This document shows positions 26,168 through 33,817 of a DNA stretch of 64,000 nt, one piece after another. The notes under the pieces were generated by a model that was not told the origin of the DNA, searched no databases, and saw nothing but the letters and a program-made list of their open reading frames with translations. The DNA is from Bacteroidaceae bacterium (GTDB taxonomy: Bacteria; Bacteroidota; Bacteroidia; Bacteroidales; Bacteroidaceae), in contig JAFXDG010000079.1 of the NCBI GenBank assembly GCA_017521285.1, positions 27,906-91,905 on the forward strand, read 5' to 3'. The position numbers and the translations under genes are program-made. Within the stretch, counting starts at the first letter, position 1; each line of letters begins with the position of its first letter.

Positions 26168-26662
26168 ATGGCAATTATTTTGAAGAAGACCCAGCGCGTG
26201 AAGCCGGGCACATCGAAAGAGAACATGGAATCGGCTGAAAAGAAGTGGTATCCCGTGCAGCACACACTGGAGCAGATGGACGAGAGCGCCGTGGCCGCAC
26301 AAGTGGCCGACGAGACAACCCTGAACCCCGCCGAGGCACTGATGGCCATCCGCCAGCTGCGCAAGGTGGTGCTGCGTGCACTGCTGGACGGCAAGAGTGT
26401 GAAACTGGGCGACTGGGGCAGCTTCCAGGTGCGCCTCAGCACCGAAGGGGCCGACACGAAGGAGGCACTGACGGCGGGCAATGTGAAGCAGGTGCGCATC
26501 AACTTCCAGCCGGGTAGCGAGATGAAGGCCGCCCTGCAGAAGGCCACCTTCGTGTGGGGCGAAAGCATCGTGAAAGGCTCGTCAACATCGGGCGGCGGCT
26601 CATCCGACAGCGGCTCGACCGACTCGGGCAACGGCGGGGGAACGGGGAGCAATCCGTTGTAA
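26168..26662 (+). CDS. HU-related DNA-binding protein with Gly/Ser tail
   Basis: 164-residue member of the Bacteroidetes HU-related family. Residues ~1-125 carry the fold (LNPAEALMAIRQLRKVVLRALLDGKSVKLGDWGSFQVRL, then KQVRINFQPGSEMKAALQKA), matching the HU pattern of a helical dimer core and beta-arms. The last ~30 residues are a flexible Ser/Gly/Thr-rich tail (GSTDSGNGGGTGS), common in this subgroup. It probably bends or coats DNA. It is preceded by a 22-bp-period array and palindrome which it might bind (inference). It converges with the GH3 gene. Confidence 0.88.
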   Translation: MAIILKKTQRVKPGTSKENMESAEKKWYPVQHTLEQMDESAVAAQVADETTLNPAEALMAIRQLRKVVLRALLDGKSVKLGDWGSFQVRLSTEGADTKEALTAGNVKQVRINFQPGSEMKAALQKATFVWGESIVKGSSTSGGGSSDSGSTDSGNGGGTGSNPL

Positions 26663-26705
26663 GGAGGGTCCCCCTCAATCCCCCCGAGGGGGGAAGGGAT
26701 AGAAA

Positions 26706-26938
26706 TTAGGCGCGGATTACGCGGATTACACAGATAAGATTATAAAATTCAGGTTTCGCAAGCTCAACTTTCAAGGAGTACAGTAGTGTAGGAGTGACGC
26801 TTCGCTTAGGAGTGTAGGCGATAGTGCTGCATGCATAGTTGAAACTATTATTTACACTCCTACACTCCTGCTACTTCTCTACTTGCGAAACTTGAATACT
26901 CAAGAAAAATCCGTGTAATCCGCGTAATCCGCGCCTAA
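26706..26938. repeat. Nested composite inverted repeat (GCGGATTAC outside, GGAGTGTAG inside)
   Basis: Outer arms 26706-26735 and 26909-26938 iterate GCGGATTAC and are near-perfect complements. A second pair, TTCAGGTTTCGCAAG (26749-26763) and CTTGCGAAACTTGAA (26882-26896), lies inside. A third pair around GTAGTGTAGGAGT and ACACTCCTACACTCCTGCTAC is innermost. The innermost loop (GATAGTGCTGCATGCATAG) resembles the loops of copies A and B. It lies between convergent genes. A CCCCCCGAGGGGGG hairpin at 26681-26694 precedes it. Confidence 0.85.
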
Positions 26939-26975
26939 AAAGTATATCGTCCTCAGAATGACAGAGACATCATGA

Positions 26976-29201
26976 TTAGAGGGGGGCTTCCAACTCAAAC
27001 TTCACCTTCCCGCGGATGTCCGTTGACGAACTGCCGACGTAGGCGGTGAACTTGCCGGGCTCGGCTTGCCATGAGTGGGTGGCTTCGCTCCAGTACTTCA
27101 GCATGTCGGGGGTGATGGTGAACGTCACCTGACGGGTTTCGCCGGGGGCGAGGGCTATCTTCTGGAATCCCTTCAGCTCCTTCACGGGGCGGAGCAGGGT
27201 GGACTTGTCGTCGCCAATGTAGAGCTGAACCACTTCCTTGCCGGCGCGCTGGCCGTTGTTGGTCACGTCGATGGTCACGGTCAGGGTGCCGTCGGCAGTC
27301 ATCTTCTTGGCCGAGAGGGCCGGTTTGCCATACTTGAAGGTGGTATAGCTCAGGCCGTGGCCGAAGGGGTAGAGGGCGGGAATCTTCTTGGTGTCGTGCC
27401 AGCGGTAGCCCACGAGGATGTCTTCGCGGTACTCCACCTTCACGCCATCGCCCGGATAGCCTATCTCGCCGAAGGCATGGGCGCCACAGTCCTCCAGCTT
27501 CACGGGGAACGAGAAGGGCAGCTTGCCACTGGGGTTGACGTCGCCACTGAGCACATCGACCACCGTGGGACCCAGCTCAGAACCCACATACCAGCTCTGC
27601 ACGATGGCGGGGATGTGGTCGGGGTTGGGGATGCGCACGGCGTTTCCGCTTACCAGCACCAGCACCACACGGGGATTCACGGCGAGCAGTTCACTGAGCA
27701 GTTCGTTCTGCCCGAAGGGGAGGTCGTACGACTGGCGGTCGCCATCCTCGCAGTCCTGGAAGCGGTTCTTGTTGAGTCCGCCCACGAAGACGATGAGGTC
27801 GGCCTCACGGGCTGCCGTTACGGCCTCGTTACGCAACTGGTCCACGACGCTCTGCTCCACCTCTTCCACGCTACCGTACATGGTCTTGCCGGCCTGGTAT
27901 CCCTTGGCGTAGGAAATCTTGTCGCCATACTTGGCCTGCATGGCTGTGAGCACCGATGTCTCGTGCTGCACCTTCAGCTCGCTGGAGCCTCCGCCCATGC
28001 AGAGTCGGCGTGTGGCATTGTCGCCCACCACGAGTATCTTGCCATAGCGGCTCGGGTCGATGGGCAGCAGGGGCTGCTCGCCCTTCTTGGTGGGGCTATT
28101 CTGGAGGAGTACCATGCCCTCGCCACCGATGGTGCGGGCCACGCGTGAGTGGGCGGCATAGTCCATGTTTCCGAAGGGTTTCTTAGTGTTCATAGCTGTG
28201 CGGAAGATGAGTCGCAGGATGCGGCTTGCCTTGTCGTTGAGAGCCGCTTCGCTGACTTCGCCACGGCGGAGCAACTGCAGGTAGTCGTCGCCCAAGTAGC
28301 AGTCCTGTGCCCGGAACTTGTTTCCACTGATGCCTTTGTCGGGACGGCTGTCGGTACCCATCTCGATGTCGAGTCCGTTCATGGCAGCCTCGCGGGTGTC
28401 GTGGGTGCCGGCCCAGTCGCTCACTACCACACCGTCGAATCCCCATTCACCCTTGAGTATGCGGTTCAGGGTAAGGTCGTTGTGGCAGGCGTGTGTGCCC
28501 AGTATCTTGTTGTAGGCACCCATGATGCTCCAGGCGCCACCCTCCTGCACGGCGGCACGGAAGCCCGGCAGGTATATCTCGTACATGGCACGTTCGCTCA
28601 CGCGGACATCGACGTTCCAGCGCTGCTTCTCCTGGTTGTTCAGTGCGTAGTGCTTTACGCAGGCGGCCACGCCATTCTTCTGCAGCTCCTGCACATAGGG
28701 CACTATCATGCGGCTTGTCAGGTAGGGGTCTTCGCCCAAATACTCGAAGTTGCGCCCGTTGAGTGGGGTGCGGTAGATGTTGGCTCCTGGGCCGAGGAGG
28801 ATGTCCTTCTCGCGGAAGCGTGCCTCTTCACCCACAGCCTTGCCGTAGAGTGCCGCCATCTCGGGGTTCCAGGTTGCGGCGAGGCAGGTCAGTGCGGGAA
28901 AGGCCGTGCACGAGTCGTTTGTCCATGCGGCGTTGCTCCACGAGCCCCACTGAATCTCCTCGCGCACGCCGTGGGGGCCGTCGCTCATCCACAGTTCGGG
29001 TATTCCCAGACGGGGCACACCGGGGCTGCTGAACTTGCTCTGTGCATGGCACATGGCTACCTTCTCCTCCAACGTCATGCGCCCGAGGGCATCCTTCACT
29101 CGCTCTTCAATGGGTTTCGTCTCGTCCTGATAGACGGGAATCTGTGCCTGGCACATCCATCCGATGGCCACGGCACACAGGGTAATGATTGTTCTTTTCA
29201 T
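26976..29201 (-). CDS. Glycoside hydrolase family 3 beta-glucosidase-like enzyme
   Basis: Secreted (signal peptide ending ICQAQ-like: AIGWMCQAQIP) retaining beta-glycosidase of 741 residues. The N-terminal TIM-barrel domain has KHYALNNQE and the nucleophile Asp in VVSDWAGTHD near residue 260. The C-terminal alpha/beta sandwich and a fibronectin III-like domain (TVTIDVTNNGQRAGKEVVQLYI) complete the standard three-domain form. It likely releases glucose or xylose from oligosaccharides in the periplasm. It is not in a Sus locus. A TACATTTG promoter box lies 58 bases upstream. Confidence 0.95.
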   Translation of the reverse strand: MKRTIITLCAVAIGWMCQAQIPVYQDETKPIEERVKDALGRMTLEEKVAMCHAQSKFSSPGVPRLGIPELWMSDGPHGVREEIQWGSWSNAAWTNDSCTAFPALTCLAATWNPEMAALYGKAVGEEARFREKDILLGPGANIYRTPLNGRNFEYLGEDPYLTSRMIVPYVQELQKNGVAACVKHYALNNQEKQRWNVDVRVSERAMYEIYLPGFRAAVQEGGAWSIMGAYNKILGTHACHNDLTLNRILKGEWGFDGVVVSDWAGTHDTREAAMNGLDIEMGTDSRPDKGISGNKFRAQDCYLGDDYLQLLRRGEVSEAALNDKASRILRLIFRTAMNTKKPFGNMDYAAHSRVARTIGGEGMVLLQNSPTKKGEQPLLPIDPSRYGKILVVGDNATRRLCMGGGSSELKVQHETSVLTAMQAKYGDKISYAKGYQAGKTMYGSVEEVEQSVVDQLRNEAVTAAREADLIVFVGGLNKNRFQDCEDGDRQSYDLPFGQNELLSELLAVNPRVVLVLVSGNAVRIPNPDHIPAIVQSWYVGSELGPTVVDVLSGDVNPSGKLPFSFPVKLEDCGAHAFGEIGYPGDGVKVEYREDILVGYRWHDTKKIPALYPFGHGLSYTTFKYGKPALSAKKMTADGTLTVTIDVTNNGQRAGKEVVQLYIGDDKSTLLRPVKELKGFQKIALAPGETRQVTFTITPDMLKYWSEATHSWQAEPGKFTAYVGSSSTDIRGKVKFELEAPL

Positions 29202-29258
29202 GTGTATGATGGTTTATGTTATACGGTCAATCCGGCATACATTATATATATATGGGCG

Positions 29259-29266
29259 CAAATGTA
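29259..29266 (-). promoter_or_regulatory. Bacteroidales -7 promoter box (GH3 gene)
   Basis: Minus-strand TACATTTG (TAnnTTTG), upstream of the GH3 gene and divergent from the box at 29342. Confidence 0.5.
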
Positions 29267-29341
29267 CAAACATTTTCAGTCATGTGCGATATTTTTTGAA
29301 TAATTCATCGCTTTTCTGTTCACATACTCGAATTTTTCTAC

Positions 29342-29349
29342 TACCTTTG
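29342..29349 (+). promoter_or_regulatory. Bacteroidales -7 promoter box (nucleotidyltransferase-galE)
   Basis: TACCTTTG (TAnnTTTG), 30 bases upstream of the ATG at 29379; likely drives the nucleotidyltransferase-like gene and galE. Confidence 0.55.
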
Positions 29350-29378
29350 CACATGAAAAGCAAACATAAGAGAGATAA

Positions 29379-30281
29379 ATGACAACGACATTGTTAGTGT
29401 TAGCAGCCACGATGGGCAACCGGTATGGAGGCCTGAAGTCACCCGAAGGCATAGGCCCTAATGGCGAGACAGTACTCGATTACTCCATATACGATGCGGT
29501 GAAGGCCGGATTCAACAGGGTGGTATTCGTAATAAGCCGTTTCTTTGAGGAAGAGTTCAAAGAGAAGATAGCCGCCAAATATGCCGGTGTGGTTGATGTC
29601 GGATATGTGTATCAGGAAGTGGATCTGGTGGACGAACAGTTGCGCAATCCCAAACGTACCCACCTGTGGGGCTCGGCTCAGGCCATTCTTGTCGGTGCAG
29701 ACATATTGAAGGAACCCTTTGGGGTCATTAATGCTGTGAACTTCTATCAGCGCGAGAGCTTCCAGATGCTCTATGAACACTTGCAGCAGTTGCGTGCCGA
29801 CGAAAACCGCCATATCCTCATCAGTTACCGTCTGGGCAATGTGGTGCCCGAGAGTGGAGGAGCCAACCGTGGCATCTGCGAGGTGGACGAACAGGGAAGA
29901 CTCCTGTCGGTGGTTGACCGGCCCGGAGTGGAACGCATCAGCGGACATCCCATGTACCTCAATGAACTGAACAAATGGGTGCAACTTGAAGAGGATGCGC
30001 TGGTCTCCATGAATATGTGGGGATTCTCGCCTACCATCTTCCCTTGCATACGTCGGGACTTTGAAGCATTCATCAACCGTTCGGGGCAGGACCTGAAGGC
30101 ATTCTTCACCATCCCTGACTTTATCAACGGCATGATAGCACAAGGCGAAGGAGAGGTGATGACCCACGAGACTTCGGCTGTATGGATGGGAGTGGTCAGT
30201 CCTGATGACAAGATTCAAACCATCTTGAGAATCAACGAACTTATCCGTAAGGGACATTACCCGGCGCGATTATTCGAATAA
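29379..30281 (+). CDS. Sugar nucleotidyltransferase-like protein, probably catalytically degenerate
   Basis: 300-residue member of the NTP-transferase (nucleoside-diphosphate-sugar pyrophosphorylase) superfamily. The N-terminus VLAATMGNRYGGLK aligns with the nucleotide-binding signature usually read as LAAGMGSRYGGLK, so the first Gly is replaced by Thr. The metal-binding motif that is normally VINADDFYG reads VINAVNFYQ, losing both aspartates. The rest of the fold is intact, including TVLDYSIYDAVKAGF and the C-terminal HETSAVWMGVVSPDD. It may be a regulatory pseudoenzyme or use altered chemistry. It lies 32 bp upstream of galE, so a role in UDP-sugar metabolism is likely. Confidence 0.8.
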   Translation: MTTTLLVLAATMGNRYGGLKSPEGIGPNGETVLDYSIYDAVKAGFNRVVFVISRFFEEEFKEKIAAKYAGVVDVGYVYQEVDLVDEQLRNPKRTHLWGSAQAILVGADILKEPFGVINAVNFYQRESFQMLYEHLQQLRADENRHILISYRLGNVVPESGGANRGICEVDEQGRLLSVVDRPGVERISGHPMYLNELNKWVQLEEDALVSMNMWGFSPTIFPCIRRDFEAFINRSGQDLKAFFTIPDFINGMIAQGEGEVMTHETSAVWMGVVSPDDKIQTILRINELIRKGHYPARLFE

Positions 30282-30313
30282 AGTAATAAATATAAATCAT
30301 AAATCGACATCCT

Positions 30314-31348
30314 ATGAAAGAGAGAATCTTAGTAACCGGTGGTACCGGTTTTATTGGAAGCCATACCGTAGTAGAGTTGCAGAACAGTGGTTATGACGTG
30401 GTTATCATCGATAACTTGTCAAACAGTAGCGCTGACGTGGTGGACGGCATTGAGAAGATTACCGGCATCCGTCCCGACTTTGAACAACTCGACTGCCTCG
30501 ACTATGAAGGCTTGGACAAGGTATTCGCCAAGTACGGAAACATCAAGTCTATCATCCACTTTGCTGCCAGCAAGGCCGTAGGTGAGAGTGTGCAGAAACC
30601 GTTGCTCTACTACCGCAACAACCTTGTTTCACTCATCAACCTGTTGGAGCTGATGCCCAAGTACAATGTGAAAGGTATTGTGTTCTCATCAAGCTGTACC
30701 GTCTATGGCCAGCCCGATGTGTTGCCCGTGACAGAAGATGCTCCCATTAAAGTGGCCGAGTCTCCCTACGGTAACACCAAACAGATTAACGAGGAGATTA
30801 TCCGCGATACAATCAAGAGCGGTTCGCCCATCCAGGCTATCCTGCTCCGCTACTTTAACCCCATTGGTGCACACCCCACTGCCATCATCGGTGAGATGCC
30901 CAACGGTGTTCCCCAGAACCTTATTCCTTTCTTGACTCAGACAGCTATCGGTATCCGCGAGAAACTGAGCGTGTTTGGCGATGATTACAATACTCCCGAC
31001 GGCTCTTGCATCCGCGACTATATCAATGTGGTTGACCTTGCCAAGGCTCACGTGGTAGCTATCGACCGTATCCTTCAGGACAAGCAGGACGAGCAGGTAG
31101 AGGTATTCAACATCGGTACCGGTCGTGGCCTCTCTGTACTCGAACTCATCCATGCTTTCGAAGAGTCAACAGGCGTGAAACTCAACTATCAGATTGTGGG
31201 TCGCCGTGCCGGAGATATCGAGCAAGTATGGGCCAATCCCGACAAGGCCAACAATGTACTCGGTTGGAAGGCTGAAAGCACTATCGAGGACACATTGCGC
31301 AGTGCATGGAAGTGGCAGCAGAAGCTCCGCGAAGATGGAATACAATAA
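30314..31348 (+). CDS. galE: UDP-glucose 4-epimerase
   Basis: Extended short-chain dehydrogenase of 344 residues converting UDP-glucose to UDP-galactose with bound NAD. The Rossmann motif GGTGFIGSH is at residues ~8-16. The catalytic Ser region FSSSCTVYGQPD and the Tyr-Lys pair in SPYGNTKQI are present. The C-terminal GDIEQVWANPDKANNVLGW is typical of GalE. It provides UDP-galactose for surface polysaccharides. It is likely co-transcribed with the upstream nucleotidyltransferase-like gene, and a strong terminator at 31525-31563 ends the transcript. Confidence 0.97.
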   Translation: MKERILVTGGTGFIGSHTVVELQNSGYDVVIIDNLSNSSADVVDGIEKITGIRPDFEQLDCLDYEGLDKVFAKYGNIKSIIHFAASKAVGESVQKPLLYYRNNLVSLINLLELMPKYNVKGIVFSSSCTVYGQPDVLPVTEDAPIKVAESPYGNTKQINEEIIRDTIKSGSPIQAILLRYFNPIGAHPTAIIGEMPNGVPQNLIPFLTQTAIGIREKLSVFGDDYNTPDGSCIRDYINVVDLAKAHVVAIDRILQDKQDEQVEVFNIGTGRGLSVLELIHAFEESTGVKLNYQIVGRRAGDIEQVWANPDKANNVLGWKAESTIEDTLRSAWKWQQKLREDGIQ

Positions 31349-31396
31349 ATAAATGACTATTGAACAAAAACAAGTAAGTTGTGTTTATATATGCAG

Positions 31397-31476
31397 ATAG
31401 GCCGAAGCCCCGCAGGTATATGCGAATATACGGTGGTCAGAGGTAGTTGCGCCTCCTGGGTGCAGAGCAGGCCTAT
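31397..31476 (+). ncRNA. Candidate structured RNA downstream of galE
   Basis: An outer stem ATAGGCC (31397-31403) with GGCCTAT (31470-31476) encloses a GTATA/TATAC hairpin (loop TGCGAA), a GAGG/CCTC hairpin, and a possible pairing of GCCCCGCAGG with CCTGGGTGC. A multi-branched fold is therefore plausible. A strong terminator follows 49 bases later. No independent promoter box was found, so it may be part of the galE 3' UTR. I cannot assign it to a known RNA family. Confidence 0.4.
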
Positions 31477-31524
31477 TAAGATTGCATAGTAGTTTTGTCG
31501 TGTTTTATTTTGTGTTTGTGTTTT

Positions 31525-31563
31525 GGTTGCCCTCCGACGTGATGTTGGGGGGCAACCTTTTTT
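31525..31563 (+). terminator. Rho-independent terminator (galE)
   Basis: GGTTGCCCTCC pairs with GGGGGGCAACC (one G-U) around an 11-base loop and is followed by six T. It directly abuts the stop codon of the convergent S9 peptidase gene. Confidence 0.85.
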
Positions 31564-33701
31564 CACTTCTTCAACCACTTGTCGAGCCAACGGAAGTAGG
31601 TGCGTTGCCAGAGGATTCCGTTTTGAGGCTTGAGCACCCAATGGTTTTCGTCGGGATAGATGAGAAGTTGGGCGGGTACTCCGCGGAGGACGGCGGCATT
31701 GAAGGCACTCATACCTTGTGATGCAAGGATGCGGTAATCCTTTTCGCCGTGGATACAGAGGATGGGAGTGTCCCACTTGTCAACAAACTTATGAGGAGAG
31801 TTGGCGAAGGTGCGTTGGGCGATGGCATTGTTCTTATCCCAATAAGCACCACCCATATCCCAGTTGGCAAACCACATCTCTTCGGTTTCAAGGTATTGCT
31901 GCTCCATATTGAAGATACCGTCGTGGGCAATGAATGCCTTGAAGCGCTTGTCGTGGTGACCTGCCAACCAATAGACGCTGAATCCGCCGAACGAAGCACC
32001 TACGCATCCCAAACGGTCGCTATCCACATAAGGTTCGCGTGCGAAGTCGTCGATGGCGCTCAGGTAGTCTTTCATACATTGGCCACCGTAGTCGCCACTG
32101 ATCTGCTCGAGCCACTCCATGCCGAAGCCGGGAAGGCCACGACGGTTGGGAGCTATGATGATGTAGTCGTTGGCGGCCATAATCTGGAAGTTCCAACGGA
32201 AACTCCAGAACTGGCTGACGGGCGATTGGGGACCGCCTTCGCAAAAGAGTAGGGTGGGGTACTTCTTCGCTGGGTCGAAGTCGGTAGGATAGATTACCCA
32301 CGAGTGGAGAGGCTTGCCGTCGGTAGCCGTTGTCCAACGTGATTCCACCTTACCTAATCGGAGTTGGGAGAAGATGTGGTCATTTTCGTGAGTAATAGCT
32401 TTGGCTACGAGGGGCTTGTTTGATTCAACACTTGTCATTGAATAAATCTCGTCGGCATGGCTCATTGAGTGGCGCTTTACAATCAGTTCTCCGGGTTTGC
32501 CAAGGGCAACGCTGGTATAGTCGTAGTCACCATCGGTGAGCTTCTTCACCTGACCGTCGAGGTTGGTACTGTAGATCATGCTTGTGCCGTGCCATACACC
32601 CGTGAAGTAGAGTGTTTTGGAGTCGCGCTCCCAGCAGAAACCATCTACTCCGCTTTCGAAAGTTTCGGTGACGTAACGCTTCTCTCCACTATTCAGGTCG
32701 AGCACACAGAGGCGGTTTCGGTCACTTTCGTATCCGTCACGCTCCATACTCTGCCAAGCAATGTATTTGCCATCAGGGCTGAACGTAGGATTGGTGTCGT
32801 AACCGGCCATCATGTCGCGACCGTTGCTCTTCTTTCCGTTCTCTTTGCAGAGATTGGTAGTGATGCCTGCCGCTATATTATAAAGGTATATGTCGGAGTC
32901 GGTAGAGATGCTGTAGGCAAGGCCAGTCTTCTTGCGGCAAGTGTAGGCGATGAGTTGCCCGTCGGGGCTCCAAGCGAGTTGCTCCATACCGCCAAAGGGC
33001 TTCATGGGTGATTCGTAAGGTTCGCCTTCGAGAATGTCTTTGGCTTCGCCCACCTTGTTGCCATCGAAAGAGGCTACGTAAGGGTGGGGGACAGTCTCGA
33101 CCCATTCGTCCCAATGCTTGTACATGAGGTCATCTACGATGATACCTGTTGATTTCGGCAGGTCGGGATAGAGGTCAACGGTGCGTTGTCCGTACTTCAC
33201 CTGTGCAACAAAGAGCATTTTGTCACCCGTGGGTGATGGGGTGAAGCCCTCAATGTCGCCATCGAAGTCTGAGAGCTGACGACGTTCGGTTCCATCGGGA
33301 TTCATCTCCCAAATCTGACTCTTGCCACTCTCGCTACAGAGGAAGGCAATTTTGGTGTCTCCCTTTATCCACATGGGGTTGCTTTCGCTCTGTGCGGTGG
33401 TGGTGAGCAGGGTGTTTCCGGTTCCGTCAGCATTCATTATGTAAATGACGCGGTGGCTCTTGTTTTGCTCAACGCTGTAGTAAGCTACGGTATAGACTAT
33501 GCGTTGTCCGTCGGCACTCACCTGATAGTCGCCGATGCGTCCCATAGCCCACAGGGCTTCGGGAGTCATGCGTCCGTTTTCAATCTTTATCTCTGTCTGT
33601 TTGCCGATGATGGGTGCATTGGCTTCGTTATTCTCCTGCTTGCCATTGGTGCAGGATGCCAATAATAAGGCGGTTGCCATAAATGCGGTGGTTGTTTTCA
33701 T
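31563..33701 (-). CDS. S9-family prolyl oligopeptidase-like lipoprotein
   Basis: 712-residue serine peptidase, exported as a lipoprotein (Cys at residue 17, ALLLASCTNGK). An N-terminal beta-propeller built from WD40-like PD40 repeats (QSESNPMWIKGDTKIAFLCS, AYTCRKK, YDTNPTFSPDGKYIAW) precedes the alpha/beta-hydrolase domain. The nucleophile is in GASFGGFS near residue 568, Asp in HGEKDYR and His in DENHWVL. It likely trims peptides in the periplasm or at the surface (dipeptidyl- or acylaminoacyl-peptidase type). It is downstream of yidC across an inverted repeat. Confidence 0.93.
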   Translation of the reverse strand: MKTTTAFMATALLLASCTNGKQENNEANAPIIGKQTEIKIENGRMTPEALWAMGRIGDYQVSADGQRIVYTVAYYSVEQNKSHRVIYIMNADGTGNTLLTTTAQSESNPMWIKGDTKIAFLCSESGKSQIWEMNPDGTERRQLSDFDGDIEGFTPSPTGDKMLFVAQVKYGQRTVDLYPDLPKSTGIIVDDLMYKHWDEWVETVPHPYVASFDGNKVGEAKDILEGEPYESPMKPFGGMEQLAWSPDGQLIAYTCRKKTGLAYSISTDSDIYLYNIAAGITTNLCKENGKKSNGRDMMAGYDTNPTFSPDGKYIAWQSMERDGYESDRNRLCVLDLNSGEKRYVTETFESGVDGFCWERDSKTLYFTGVWHGTSMIYSTNLDGQVKKLTDGDYDYTSVALGKPGELIVKRHSMSHADEIYSMTSVESNKPLVAKAITHENDHIFSQLRLGKVESRWTTATDGKPLHSWVIYPTDFDPAKKYPTLLFCEGGPQSPVSQFWSFRWNFQIMAANDYIIIAPNRRGLPGFGMEWLEQISGDYGGQCMKDYLSAIDDFAREPYVDSDRLGCVGASFGGFSVYWLAGHHDKRFKAFIAHDGIFNMEQQYLETEEMWFANWDMGGAYWDKNNAIAQRTFANSPHKFVDKWDTPILCIHGEKDYRILASQGMSAFNAAVLRGVPAQLLIYPDENHWVLKPQNGILWQRTYFRWLDKWLKK

Positions 33702-33723
33702 GTTTTATTGTTTATTTATAAAA

Positions 33724-33810
33724 ATAAGGCGCGGATTACACGGATTAACGCGGATTGATTCTTTATTTCATTGAACTTATTTCCGTGTAATTCGCGTAAT
33801 CCGCGCTTAT
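33724..33810. repeat. Inverted repeat, GCGGATTAC type (copy E2)
   Basis: The left arm (33724-33757) contains TAAGGCGCGGATTACACGG. The right arm (33783-33810) contains CGTGTAATTCGCGTAATCC and GCGCTTA. They are complementary around a short AT-rich loop, between yidC and the S9 gene. Confidence 0.8.
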
Positions 33811-33817
33811 AAATCAG

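Noticed and set aside
31397-31476. Signal recognition particle RNA
   Set aside because: GGTCAG and AGCAG words are present, but the GGAA-type tetraloop and the symmetric-loop spacing of SRP RNA are not.
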